64,000 bases of DNA from Bradyrhizobium ontarionense (GTDB lineage Bacteria; Pseudomonadota; Alphaproteobacteria; Rhizobiales; Xanthobacteraceae). The notes below the pieces were generated by a model, which was given only the letters and a program-made list of their open reading frames with translations, did not search any database and was not told the origin of the DNA. The translations under genes and the position numbers were made by a program. The stretch spans positions 6,687,001-6,751,000 of the forward strand of contig NZ_CP088156.1 in NCBI RefSeq assembly GCF_021088345.1, in the 5' to 3' direction. Each line of letters starts with the position of its first letter. Position 1 is the stretch's first letter. Below are positions 18,662 to 28,793 of this stretch, one piece after another.

Positions 18662-21600
18662 CCGGCATGACAAACAAGCTGGCTCGACTTGCTCCGCAGC
18701 AACGCTATCTTTCGGAAGCGTTTGCCGGCGCGGCGCCCGACAACGTGCCACGCGCGGTCATCGTGCTGGAGATCGAGGGCACATCTCCCTCCATCGAGGA
18801 TCTGAGGAGCGCCGCGAGCAGATTGGCCGCGCGGGCCGAAATCCTGCGAACCCGCTTTCAGGCGTTGCCGGGCCACTCCCTGCCGGTCCAGTCAATCGCT
18901 CCGGTTCTGTCGCCGGATGTCACGATCGGCGATGCGAGCGATCGTGATCCCCTCGCCACGATGTGGGAGTCGGCAATCGACCAAGAGTCATCTTCGCCTC
19001 TTGCAATTGTGCTTGGTAATGGACGTGTGGTGGTCAGATTACCAGCGCTCTGCGCAGATGCCCGCACGCTTGATCTTGTGACCGAGCTTCTGGTCTCTCC
19101 GTCAGCGGCTGGTGCCGTTCCGATCGAATTTGCCGAGGTCGCGGAGTGGCTCTGCGATTTCACGTGTGAACGCGCAGCCGCGGAGTCGGTGTGGTGGCAA
19201 GCCCGCGCATTCCCGACACCGCTGCTCCCGTTCGAGAGGCCGAGTACGCATCGAAACTTCATTGCGCTGCATTGGGCTGTGCCAAAGTCGCTCCACGAAC
19301 GAGTAAGCCTGCATGCTGGAAAGCGCGATGTTAGCGAGGAGGCATGCTGGCTCACCGCTTGGTGGATCGTGCTTGCGCGGATCGCGCAGGCAGGACTTGC
19401 GATTGCCGTCGAGTTCGATGGACGCCGTTACGATGGGCTGGAGGATTGTCTCGGACCGCTCGCGCGCCGTGCGCCGCTGGGGTGGGCCTATGACGGTCGT
19501 TTGTCGGTCGAGGAAATTGTCCGGGCGGTACAACGGGACCTTGAGCTGGGACGCGACCGCGTCGAGCATTTTGATCCGCGAAACGACGGTTCGCTTGGCC
19601 GGTTCGGCTTCGCGTGGCGGTCAGGGAAGGCCGTCTTCACAGGATCCGGACTGACGTTGCGGCCGCTGGCGCGAAGGATTCACGCAGGTCCATTCGCTGC
19701 GGACCTGTGCTTCGAGCACAGAACGGCGTCCGACCGGGTCACGCTGGACGCGACGCTTCTGATTGAGGCGGGTTCGATCGAAGCCGGGGCGGGCGAGGAG
19801 CTCAAGCGCCTCGTGATGGAGGCCGTCGCGGCCGTCGTCGAACAGCCGTCGGCAAGTCTGCAGGATCTGAGCTTTTCCGTTCGCAACGAGCCGGCAAAGG
19901 TCATCTCGCGGCCCGGCACTTTGCTCGAGTCTCTCGAGCATTGGGCGACAAGCACACCCGATCGTATTGCAGTTGTCGACGAAGCGGGTTTGCTGACGTT
20001 TGGCCAGTTGTGGGCCCACGGCGGGCGATTGGCAAACCGATTGAGCGCGTTGGGCGCCGGTCCCGAGCGACCGATAGCTCTTCTCATGGGGCGTAGCTCG
20101 GCAGCCGTGTTGGCGATGGTGGCGGCGTGGCGTTGTGGCGCCTGCTATTTGCCTCTCGATCCGATGCTTCCGCCCGCACGGCTCCAAACCATACTCAGAC
20201 AATTGCCGGTTGCGGCTTTGGTGGTCAGCTCCGAATATGCGGATCTTGTTCAGGGCGTCGACGTTGCCGTGCTTCGCCTGAACCGAGTGGAGCCGTCCCC
20301 CGACATGGTGACAGGTTCGTTGCCGCGATCGAATCCCGAGTCTTGCGCTTATCTGCTTTCAACGTCGGGATCGACGGGAGTTCCAAAGGTTGTGGTGGTC
20401 GAGCATCGCCAGCTGCACGCCTACGCGACCGCTCTGGTTCATCAGCTGAAGTTCGGTGACAGCTGGAAGTTCGGCATCGTGTCACCGTGGTTTGCCGACA
20501 TCGGCCTCACCATGCTGGCCGGCGCTTTCATCACCGGCGGCTCTCTTCACATCATGCCTGAGGCACGACTGCTCAATGCCGATGCGTTCGGTGCTTTCGT
20601 GCGCGACCATGGCCTGCAGTGCCTGAAGATCGTCCCGACTCACCTGCAAGCCTTGTTCGCCGGCCGCGAGACCGCCGACATACTTCCGAAGGAAATGCTC
20701 ATTCTTGGCGGCGAGCAGCCGGCCTGGTCACTGGTGCGGCAGATCGCTGCAATTGCACCGCGGCTCCGCCTGGTCAATCACTACGGCCCTACGGAGACCA
20801 CGGTCGGAGTCGTTACGGGCGAAATCGATCCTGCCGAAGCCGACCATCTGGCGCGCCCGATGCTTGGTCGTGCGTTGCCGAATGCAGACGTGCATATTCT
20901 GGACGAGAAACTTCGGCCCGTGCCGGCCTGGATGCCAGGTCAAATTCACATCGGCGGATTGACGGTCGCGCGGGGCTATGTCGGCGCGAGAGCGGCGACA
21001 GCAAGGGCATACCTGCCGGATCCGTTTTCGGAACGCGCCGGCAGCCGGATGTATGCGACCGGAGACATGGCACGTCGATGCCTTGATGGGCGCATCGAGT
21101 TTCTTGGCCGCTCCGACCGACAGGTGAAGATTCGTGGTCTTCGCGTCGAGCCGGACGAACTGGAAGCTGCGTTGCATGGGACGCGCGGCATTGCTCGGGC
21201 TGCCGTCGTCGTGCGAGGTGAACCGCCGTCCGGGCCGCGTCTGGCCGCCTATGTCGTGCTTGCGCCTGACCACCCGTTCGACGCGGCAGCTATTCGCCGC
21301 GAACTTGCGGACACATTGCCTTCCTACCTGCTGCCATCGAGTATCACGGCGATCGCTGACCTGCCCATGACCGCGTCCGGGAAACTGGACGTCGCGAGGC
21401 TTCCTGCTGAGACGAACACGCGCGGCGGCGCCCTCGCGACGCGGAAGGAGCGGGAAATCGGCGCGTTGTGGTGCGAAGTGCTCGGTACGACGTCAGTCGG
21501 TCGCGAAGACAGCTTCTTTGAGCTCGGCGGTCATTCGCTCGCGCTGGCGGAGCTGAGCCTTCTTCTTCGCGACAGGCTGGGGCTCGATTTTCCGCTGCCA

Positions 21601-21771
21601 GAACTCTTTCGGCATCCCACGGTGGCGGCGATGGCAAGGATGGCCGACAAGCAGGCCGGTCAGGATCGCACACGTGCCTTTGCGAAGGCTCGCAACCTGG
21701 CCGAACAGCGGCGCGTTGCGTTGACGCAGTTGGAAGAGCGTGCGGAAAAGAGCAAGGGGACAGCCACATGA
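18658..21771 (+). CDS. NRPS degenerate C (interface-like)-A(Asp)-T
   Basis: 1037 residues; its ATG overlaps the hydroxylase stop (ATGA). Residues about 1-410 have a condensation fold, but the active-site motif is replaced by PALCADA (near 129-135), so both catalytic His are missing. A about 425-935 has STSGSTGVPK, NHYGPTETT, YATGD and SGKLD. Its specificity residues read D-I-T-K-I-G-H-V-G-K, very close to the aspartate code DLTKVGHIGK, and the His at position 322 separates Asp from Asn. T carries GGHS near 958, followed by a charged helical tail. In siderophore NRPSs that make beta-hydroxyaspartate, a non-catalytic 'interface' C domain recruits the hydroxylase to the aspartyl carrier. The preceding NRPS ends in an active C domain, so the two proteins together form C-interface-A-T. 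Confidence 0.9.
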   Translation: MTGMTNKLARLAPQQRYLSEAFAGAAPDNVPRAVIVLEIEGTSPSIEDLRSAASRLAARAEILRTRFQALPGHSLPVQSIAPVLSPDVTIGDASDRDPLATMWESAIDQESSSPLAIVLGNGRVVVRLPALCADARTLDLVTELLVSPSAAGAVPIEFAEVAEWLCDFTCERAAAESVWWQARAFPTPLLPFERPSTHRNFIALHWAVPKSLHERVSLHAGKRDVSEEACWLTAWWIVLARIAQAGLAIAVEFDGRRYDGLEDCLGPLARRAPLGWAYDGRLSVEEIVRAVQRDLELGRDRVEHFDPRNDGSLGRFGFAWRSGKAVFTGSGLTLRPLARRIHAGPFAADLCFEHRTASDRVTLDATLLIEAGSIEAGAGEELKRLVMEAVAAVVEQPSASLQDLSFSVRNEPAKVISRPGTLLESLEHWATSTPDRIAVVDEAGLLTFGQLWAHGGRLANRLSALGAGPERPIALLMGRSSAAVLAMVAAWRCGACYLPLDPMLPPARLQTILRQLPVAALVVSSEYADLVQGVDVAVLRLNRVEPSPDMVTGSLPRSNPESCAYLLSTSGSTGVPKVVVVEHRQLHAYATALVHQLKFGDSWKFGIVSPWFADIGLTMLAGAFITGGSLHIMPEARLLNADAFGAFVRDHGLQCLKIVPTHLQALFAGRETADILPKEMLILGGEQPAWSLVRQIAAIAPRLRLVNHYGPTETTVGVVTGEIDPAEADHLARPMLGRALPNADVHILDEKLRPVPAWMPGQIHIGGLTVARGYVGARAATARAYLPDPFSERAGSRMYATGDMARRCLDGRIEFLGRSDRQVKIRGLRVEPDELEAALHGTRGIARAAVVVRGEPPSGPRLAAYVVLAPDHPFDAAAIRRELADTLPSYLLPSSITAIADLPMTASGKLDVARLPAETNTRGGALATRKEREIGALWCEVLGTTSVGREDSFFELGGHSLALAELSLLLRDRLGLDFPLPELFRHPTVAAMARMADKQAGQDRTRAFAKARNLAEQRRVALTQLEERAEKSKGTAT

Positions 21772-24700
21772 CGGACGGTCCGGCCATTCAGCACGGTGTC
21801 GCCATCGTCGGCATGAGCGCGCGTTTCCCCGGCGCGCCCGACATCGAGGCGTTCTGGCAGATGTTGTGTGCGGGACGCGAGGGCGTTCGGTTCTTTAGTG
21901 ACGAGGAGCTGATCGCACATGGTGCCCGGCCGGACGAACTACGGCACCCTCGCTACGTCCGCGCGGCTGCGCTGCTGGACGATCCCGACTGTTTCGATGC
22001 CGAATTCTTCAGCATCAATCCGCGCGATGCCGAGTTCATGGATCCGCAACAGCGCATCATGCTTGAGGTGAGCCATTCGGCGCTCGAGGACGCGGGTTAC
22101 GGGGACCCGGAGCAGCGTCCTGTGACGGGCGTGTTCGTGGGATCGAGCATGTCCCACTACGCGTTTCACGTTCATGATCTCAATCCCATTCGCGGGCCGT
22201 CCGGAACGATGCAGGCGTTCTTCGGCAATGCCGAGAGCCATCTCGCGACGAGAGTCAGCTTCAAGCTCGATCTTCGCGGACCGAGCATGTACCTGCAGAC
22301 GGCGTGTTCGACGTCGCTGACGACCGTGCACCTCGCTTGCCGTAGCCTGTTGTCGCGTGAATGCGACATGGCGCTTGCTGGCGGCGCTTCCATCACCGTC
22401 CCGCATCCGGCTGGCTACGTTCATGTCGAAGGCGGGATCTTGTCGCCTGATGGTCACTGCCGACCGTTCGACGCGGAGGCCGGCGGAACGGTGATCGGAA
22501 ACGGCGCCGGCGCTGTTGTCCTGCGCCGCCTTGAGGACGCGATTGCTGATGGCGATCGGATCCTGGCTGTCATTCTGAGCTCGGCCGTGAACAATGATGG
22601 CGCCGACAAGATGGGATACACCGCGCCTGGCGGGCCAGGCCAGGAAGCCGTCATCGCGGACGCATTGGCGCTCGCCGGAGTCGAGTCGTCGAGCATCGGA
22701 CTCGTCGAGGCTCATGGCACCGGCACCATCTTGGGCGATCCGATTGAGGTATCCAGTCTCAACGCGCTCTATCGCGGGGCTCCGGGAAGCTGTTTGATCG
22801 GCTCAGTGAAATCGAACTTTGGTCATCTGCTGGCGGCGGCCGGCGTGGCCGGCCTCATAAAGACAGTTCTGGCGTTGAGCCGCGGCTGCATTCCGCCAAG
22901 CATCAATTTCAGAAGCCCGAATCCGCGCATCGATTTTGCAGCAGGGCCGTTTCGTGTTGCAACCGGGGTGACGCCCTGGCAGGGCGGCCAGACGCCGCGC
23001 AGGGCATCCGTCAGCTCATTCGGAATCGGCGGCACGAATGTGCACATCGTGTTGCAGGAAGCCCCCGCACTGCCGCCGTCAGACGTGGAATCTCGGTGTG
23101 AGATATTGCCCCTCTCGGCGTCGAGCCCGGCAGCGCTGGCGAAAGCTGCTCAGGCTCTGTCGGATCGGCTGCTGGGCGCCGACGACGATACGACGCTTCA
23201 GGACGTCGCTTTCACGCTTCAGCAGGGCCGTCGCGCCCTGCCGTTCCGGCTTGCCGTCACAGCACGCAATCTCACCGAGGCGGCGGACCGGTTCCGGCAA
23301 TCGATCGGCCAGGCTACACCGGCTGCGGTGCGTCCAGGACCGGTGGCCTTCCTGTTCTCCGGCCAAGGCTTGCAGCGTCGTGGGATGTTCCGCGGGCTCC
23401 ATGCCAATTCCAAGTTCTTTCGACACTGGTTTGATCATTGTGCCGAGGTGCTGATTGCGGAAGGACTCGACTTGCGCCGGCTGATCATGGCCGAGAGCGG
23501 GCGAGAACAGGATCTTGAGCAGACCGCCATCACGCAGCCGGCGCTGTTTGCCGTCGAATATGCGCTCGCCCGCCAATGGATGGAATGGGGCGTCAAGCCG
23601 GAGATGGCCTTCGGCCACAGTCTCGGCGAGTATGTCGCCGCCTGCATTGGAGGCGTGTTCGCATTGGACGATGCTCTACGCCTGGTGGCCTTGCGGGGGC
23701 GTCTGATGCAGGCGCAGCCGCCAGGAGCCATGATCGCGATTCCGCTCGACGCGAAGGACCTGCGAAAGTTCGAGACCGATGCGATCGTGATTGCCGCGAT
23801 CAACGGCCGCCGGCGCAGCGTCATGGCCGGACCGGAACCCGACATCGTCGCGTTGGCCGAGCGACTGTCCGCAGGCGGAATTGCCGCGCGGCGGCTGCGG
23901 GTTTCTCATGCGTTCCATTCACCGGCAATGCGGCCGGCGGCAGCCGATCTGGCGCGAGCGATTTCGACCATCGAACTGAATCCGCCAACCCTTCCCATCG
24001 CATCGAGCGCATCCGGGACCTGGCTCTCGGCGGAGGAGGCGCAGGATCCGCAATATTGGGCAAATCAGCTGGTGATGCCGGTCGATTGCCTGACGGCTTT
24101 GGAGACGATCGCAAGCGAGGAGCCATCGGTCCTGCTCGAAGTGGGGCCGGGGAGCGCCTTGACCGGCTTTGCCCGCACGATCATGCCCGCCTCGGTGCGC
24201 TGCTTCGCTTCGGACGCCGGCGGTCTCGACAGTGAGGAACACTATGCAGAGTTGCTGGGCAAACTCTGGACGGCGGGTGCGCCTATCGAGTGGTCGAACC
24301 ATCATCAAGGCCGGCACCGTCGTCGGGTTTCGCTCCCGGGCCACAACTACGAACGCAAGCGTTATTGGATCGGCGACGGAGCTGTTTCGTCGGGCGCAAG
24401 GCCTGAGGCCAAGCCGACCGCGGCTGCAGCCAAGGAGGTCGGCGCACAGAGGTCCGACGACGTATCCGAATGGTTCTATGTTCCGTCCTGGCGCTTGTCC
24501 ATTGGGGCGTCCACGCTGAGTGAGGCGCGGCAAGGACAGGATTGGTTGATCCTCGCCGACCTCGGTGGGCTCGGGACGCGCATTGCCGAGCGGCTGCGGA
24601 CGCTCGGGCACCGCGTGGCTGTGGTGCACGCTGGTGTCGAGCCGGACCTCGCAGACCATACGTCGTTCGTCGTTCGTCCGGGCGTCGCGGCCGACTACGA

Positions 24701-27302
24701 TGCCTTGTTGCAGCGCATGCACCTCAATGGGCTGATGCCCGCGCAGATCATCTCGTTGTGGGGATGCGGTCCGCCCTCCAAGCTCTGTACGGACACGACC
24801 CTGTGTTTCGATGCGATGATCTTGCTGGCCCAGGCGCTGGGACGACGACAATCGGAAATTCGGCATTCGCTCGTGATCGTGTCCGAAGGAAGCCATCGGA
24901 TCACCAATTCCGAGGCGCTTTATCCCGAACGCGCTCTCGGTCTGGGACCGGCCAAGGTCATACGGCAGGAATTTCCGAACATTGCCTCACGCCACCTTGA
25001 CCTCGTCCCTTCGGATTGGACGGAGCCGGCGGCGCTGGATCGCCTGCTCGCGGAGCTTGCAGATCCGTTTGGGACGGAAGGCGGACGGATACGGGACCTT
25101 CGTGACGTCGTGGCTCTGCGCGGCATCGATCGCTGGATGCAGACATTCGAGAAGGTGAAGCTCGAGCGTTCCGAGCCGCCGCTGATCAGACGAGGTGTCT
25201 ATCTCATCACCGGCGGACTTGGCGGGATCGGTCTTGTGCTGGCCGAGCGACTGGCCACCCAGTGTGAAGCGCGCCTGATATTGACGTCCCGCTCGCCTTT
25301 TCCTCCTCGCGAGAAGTGGGACGAACTCTCGCGAGAGTCCGGCCACGACGGTCCGTTTGCCACGCGCATCGCCAGCATTCGGCGCCTCGAGGCGGCAGGC
25401 GGTTCGGTGCGGGTGATCCAGCTCGATGTTACCGACGTTGCGGCCGTCGATCGAACGGTCCAGGAGATCGTTGCGGAGTTTGGCGCGCTGAACGGAGTGA
25501 TCCACGCCGCCGGTTCGGCCGGGGGAGGGATGATACAGCTGAAGGAGCTGGGCGCGGCGCACGCGGTCTGCGCTCCGAAGGTTCAGGGCACCCTGGCCTT
25601 GCACCAGGCCCTGCACAAGGTCGATGTCGACTTCCTGGCGCTCTGCTCGTCGCTCACCTCTGTTCGAGGTGGTCTAGGCCAGGTCGACTATTGCGCAGCC
25701 AACGCGTTTCTCGACGCGTTTGCGCAGTCGTGCGCGACGACGCGCGGCAAACGGCGGACGATTTCGATAAATTGGGGAGCATGGGCGGAGGTCGGCATGG
25801 CGGTCGCGGCTATCAGGCGCCATGGCTTCCTTCCTTGTCCGTTCTGGCTCCGCCAGAAGTCGAGCAACGAAGGAGCGGCCTTGAGCCACCCCATGCTCGA
25901 CCGAATCTTGATCTCCGGTGCCGACGAACGGGCGGTGAGGGCCCGCCTGCGCCCCGGCGAGCTCTGGGTGCTTTCGGAGCATCGTCTCAACGGCCGGCCC
26001 ACGATGCCGGGTACCGGGCATCTCGAACTGCTGAGGGCCGCGTGGGCCGCAATTTCCAGCAACGAGGCTCTCGAATTCCGCGACGTCAGCTTCAAGGTCC
26101 CGCTCTCGGTCGCCGACGGTGCTGCGCCCGAGGTTCACGTCCTCACAGAGTCAAATCGCACCGCCGGGAAGATCAGCGTCGTCACCCAGGTCGGTGGCGG
26201 CGACAGTCTTGTCGAGCATGTGTCGGCCAACGTGCGTCCTGTCGGCGAGATCGCTCCCATCATCACCGACATCAATGCGCTGTTGGCACGGCTCACGCCC
26301 TTTGATCAGGCGCCGGCGGCGCCGCGCCGGAGTACTCTCACGTTCGGGCGTCATTGGGACTTGCCGTCTCGGGTCTATGTCGGCAATGGAGAAGTCGTCG
26401 CCGAAGTGATGCTGCCAGAGACGTATGCCGCCGAGCTCGACGCATTCTGGCTTCACCCATCACTGCTCGATGTTGCGCTGGGAGCGGCCAAGCTCCTGAA
26501 CAGGAGCGATGTCCCGATGCTCCCGTTTGGCTATGCGCGGCTTCGGCTTCTGGCGAGGTTTCCGGGGCGCATCTTCTGTCATCTGCGCGCGCGGCCTCAG
26601 GACGCGGCGTCGCGGATATTTGCAGTCGACGGATCGGTCATGGCGCCGGATGGAACGGTGCTCGCCGAATTCGAGAACTGCCAGTTCCGGGTGGCCGATT
26701 CGAGGGAGGGCGGTGAGTCCACTCGAACGCAGTCGGCAAACAGCGACGTGGTCGACGTGCTTGCCGGCGCAATTCGTTCGGACGAAGGCGCAGAGGCGTT
26801 CGTTCGTGCATTGGCATGCACAACGCCTCAAATCGTCGTATCCGCCTTGGATCTGGATGCCGTGATCGCGAAATGGCGCGATCAGGAGCAGTCGATCGTG
26901 GAGCGGGTCGCCAAGGCCGAGCTTCCGCGCCCATCGACGATACTGGGTGGTGATGCAAGCGCACCGAAGCCTGCCGGCGACGTTGAGACCCAGATATCGG
27001 ACATCTGGCGAGACCTGCTTGGCCATCCGCAGATAGGCCGCGACGACGATTTCTTCGCGCTCGGGGGCGACTCGTTGCTCGGAATCCAGCTTCATGCACG
27101 CATGCAGGACTTGTTCAGGATTTCCATCACCCTCGCGGCGGTGTTCGAAAACCCGACCATTGCTGCCCTCGCGAGGATCGTATCTGACAAGAGCAGCGGC
27201 GGAAGCGCGTCGCACGAGATGGATCCGTCGATGATGCCGATCATTCCGACGAAGACCAGAGCCATCGAGGACATACTCGGAGAGTTGCTTGACAATGCGT
27301 GA
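21768..27302 (+). CDS. Type I polyketide synthase KS-AT-KR-DH-ACP
   Basis: 1844 residues; the ATG overlaps the previous stop (ATGA). KS about 10-435 with TACSTS, EAHGTGT and SNFGHL. AT about 525-810 is active-looking, with FSGQG, GHSLGEY and HAFHS, the last typical of malonyl-CoA specificity. KR about 900-1350 with TGGLGGIG and VDYCAANA. DH about 1380-1600 with HRLNGRPTMP (HxxxGxxxxP) and LHPSLLD. ACP near 1735-1800 with GGDS. This is the only intact AT seen in the window and could also load the first PKS in trans. As in the first PKS, KR precedes DH. The module should extend the aspartyl intermediate by a malonate unit, reduce it and dehydrate it to an alkene. The next gene overlaps the stop by 8 bases. 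Confidence 0.94.
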   Translation: MTDGPAIQHGVAIVGMSARFPGAPDIEAFWQMLCAGREGVRFFSDEELIAHGARPDELRHPRYVRAAALLDDPDCFDAEFFSINPRDAEFMDPQQRIMLEVSHSALEDAGYGDPEQRPVTGVFVGSSMSHYAFHVHDLNPIRGPSGTMQAFFGNAESHLATRVSFKLDLRGPSMYLQTACSTSLTTVHLACRSLLSRECDMALAGGASITVPHPAGYVHVEGGILSPDGHCRPFDAEAGGTVIGNGAGAVVLRRLEDAIADGDRILAVILSSAVNNDGADKMGYTAPGGPGQEAVIADALALAGVESSSIGLVEAHGTGTILGDPIEVSSLNALYRGAPGSCLIGSVKSNFGHLLAAAGVAGLIKTVLALSRGCIPPSINFRSPNPRIDFAAGPFRVATGVTPWQGGQTPRRASVSSFGIGGTNVHIVLQEAPALPPSDVESRCEILPLSASSPAALAKAAQALSDRLLGADDDTTLQDVAFTLQQGRRALPFRLAVTARNLTEAADRFRQSIGQATPAAVRPGPVAFLFSGQGLQRRGMFRGLHANSKFFRHWFDHCAEVLIAEGLDLRRLIMAESGREQDLEQTAITQPALFAVEYALARQWMEWGVKPEMAFGHSLGEYVAACIGGVFALDDALRLVALRGRLMQAQPPGAMIAIPLDAKDLRKFETDAIVIAAINGRRRSVMAGPEPDIVALAERLSAGGIAARRLRVSHAFHSPAMRPAAADLARAISTIELNPPTLPIASSASGTWLSAEEAQDPQYWANQLVMPVDCLTALETIASEEPSVLLEVGPGSALTGFARTIMPASVRCFASDAGGLDSEEHYAELLGKLWTAGAPIEWSNHHQGRHRRRVSLPGHNYERKRYWIGDGAVSSGARPEAKPTAAAAKEVGAQRSDDVSEWFYVPSWRLSIGASTLSEARQGQDWLILADLGGLGTRIAERLRTLGHRVAVVHAGVEPDLADHTSFVVRPGVAADYDALLQRMHLNGLMPAQIISLWGCGPPSKLCTDTTLCFDAMILLAQALGRRQSEIRHSLVIVSEGSHRITNSEALYPERALGLGPAKVIRQEFPNIASRHLDLVPSDWTEPAALDRLLAELADPFGTEGGRIRDLRDVVALRGIDRWMQTFEKVKLERSEPPLIRRGVYLITGGLGGIGLVLAERLATQCEARLILTSRSPFPPREKWDELSRESGHDGPFATRIASIRRLEAAGGSVRVIQLDVTDVAAVDRTVQEIVAEFGALNGVIHAAGSAGGGMIQLKELGAAHAVCAPKVQGTLALHQALHKVDVDFLALCSSLTSVRGGLGQVDYCAANAFLDAFAQSCATTRGKRRTISINWGAWAEVGMAVAAIRRHGFLPCPFWLRQKSSNEGAALSHPMLDRILISGADERAVRARLRPGELWVLSEHRLNGRPTMPGTGHLELLRAAWAAISSNEALEFRDVSFKVPLSVADGAAPEVHVLTESNRTAGKISVVTQVGGGDSLVEHVSANVRPVGEIAPIITDINALLARLTPFDQAPAAPRRSTLTFGRHWDLPSRVYVGNGEVVAEVMLPETYAAELDAFWLHPSLLDVALGAAKLLNRSDVPMLPFGYARLRLLARFPGRIFCHLRARPQDAASRIFAVDGSVMAPDGTVLAEFENCQFRVADSREGGESTRTQSANSDVVDVLAGAIRSDEGAEAFVRALACTTPQIVVSALDLDAVIAKWRDQEQSIVERVAKAELPRPSTILGGDASAPKPAGDVETQISDIWRDLLGHPQIGRDDDFFALGGDSLLGIQLHARMQDLFRISITLAAVFENPTIAALARIVSDKSSGGSASHEMDPSMMPIIPTKTRAIEDILGELLDNA

Positions 27303-28752
27303 CGTGGGGCGGGACATCCAACGATTGTCCGACGAATGGCGCCGGCGCCTCGTCGCGGAGCTTCCGCTCCTTTCGTTCGCTCAGCAACGCATCTGGCTGT
27401 TGCACCAGCTTGACCCCACCAAGGCGATGTACAATGTGCGCTACATCGTCCGTGCGCTGGGTGTTCTTGATCTCGATGCGCTTCGCCATGCGGCGGCGGA
27501 AGTTCGTCGTCGCCACGCGGTGTTACGTACCACCTTCCACCTGATCGACAACACCCTCTATCAGGTCATCCGCGGCGAAACGCAGAGTGACTTTGTTGTC
27601 GTCGACATCTCGGATCTCGCTTCCGAGGAGCGGGTCGAGGAAACGGCTTTGCGTATCGAAGCCGAGTTCCGCAAGCCGCTCGATTTGGAGCGTGGGCCGC
27701 TGTTCCGCACCGTGGTTCTTCGATCAGCCGCGCGGGAGCACACGATCATTTTCGTGTTCCATCACCTCGTCATCGATGGTCGCTCGATGACCTTGTTTAC
27801 GGACGAGATCACGGAGCTGTACCAGGCGCGAGTTGCCGGGCGTCCGCCGAATCTGCCGGCGCTGCCCATTCAGTATGCGGACTACGTTGCATGGCAGAGG
27901 CAGGCCGTCGAAGGGCCTCTTCTGATCAACGAACTATCGTATTGGCGGGATCGGCTGTCGAACTGTCCGCTGGTCTCGGGGCTGCCGCCGGACCATCCGC
28001 GTTCGCCGCTGGCGAACGGCTCCAGCGAAAGCCTATTCTGCCGGCTCGACACGGCGCTGGCGGGCAGGATATCGATGGCTGCTGCGGCCAGAGGATGCAC
28101 GCGTTACATGCTGCTGCTGGCCGCATTTGCGGCAGTGCTCGGCCGCATTGCGGGTAGCTCCGATATCTGTATCGGCTCTCCGGTCGCCGGAAGAGTGCGT
28201 CGTGAGTTCGAGCCGCTGATCGGCTGCTTTCTCAATACGCTGGTCATGCGCTTCAAGTTATCCCGCGAGATGACCTTCGACGACCTTCTGCAGCAGGCGC
28301 GAGAGGTGACGACCGGTGCGTACGCGAACCAGACCGTCCCGTTCGAACGCATCGTCGAAGAGCTGAAGCCGCCACGTGACGCAAGCGGGACGCCGTTCTT
28401 CCAGGTGATGATGAATATGCTCAGTCACAAGCCGCGATCCATGGTGTTCGACGAACTTGAATTGGTTCCTATCGGACTTGGAGAGCCGCCGGGCGGAGGA
28501 ATGGACTTGAACATCAAGGTGCAGGCCGAAGCGAACGACGGAATAGGCATCTTCCTGACGTATCGAGCCGATCTGTACGAACGCTCGACGATTGTCAGCC
28601 TGCAGACCGAGCTCGTTGGCTTTCTTGCCCAGGTGGTGGATCGGCCGGACCTCAGACTTGGCGAGTTGTCGGGGCACACGAACGGCGCGCCGGTGGCGGG
28701 TCCGGAACGGGCGACGGGCTTTTCGGCCGGGGTCGGTCCCCGTGCCGGATAG
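27295..28752 (+). CDS. Stand-alone NRPS condensation domain protein
   Basis: 485 residues made of a single C domain, with LSFAQQRIWLLHQLDP at the N-terminus, HHLVIDGRS near 156-164 and [11 protein letters not shown] later, so it should be catalytic. No A or T domain is attached. The ATG at 27295 overlaps the PKS stop by 8 bases; an in-frame TTG lies two codons upstream. It is strikingly similar to the first domain of the NRPS at 32355 (shared NVRY, HHxxIDGRS and [11 protein letters not shown] segments), suggesting duplication. It could condense the PKS product with the next building block, join the two halves of the assembly line, or capture a free amine. The last 40 residues (Gly/Pro/Ala-rich) have no recognisable function. 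Confidence 0.88.
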   Translation: MRDVGRDIQRLSDEWRRRLVAELPLLSFAQQRIWLLHQLDPTKAMYNVRYIVRALGVLDLDALRHAAAEVRRRHAVLRTTFHLIDNTLYQVIRGETQSDFVVVDISDLASEERVEETALRIEAEFRKPLDLERGPLFRTVVLRSAAREHTIIFVFHHLVIDGRSMTLFTDEITELYQARVAGRPPNLPALPIQYADYVAWQRQAVEGPLLINELSYWRDRLSNCPLVSGLPPDHPRSPLANGSSESLFCRLDTALAGRISMAAAARGCTRYMLLLAAFAAVLGRIAGSSDICIGSPVAGRVRREFEPLIGCFLNTLVMRFKLSREMTFDDLLQQAREVTTGAYANQTVPFERIVEELKPPRDASGTPFFQVMMNMLSHKPRSMVFDELELVPIGLGEPPGGGMDLNIKVQAEANDGIGIFLTYRADLYERSTIVSLQTELVGFLAQVVDRPDLRLGELSGHTNGAPVAGPERATGFSAGVGPRAG

Positions 28753-28793
28753 GCCAGGTCGTGGCGCATGGAGTGTGGGGTGGGAGGCGCGTC

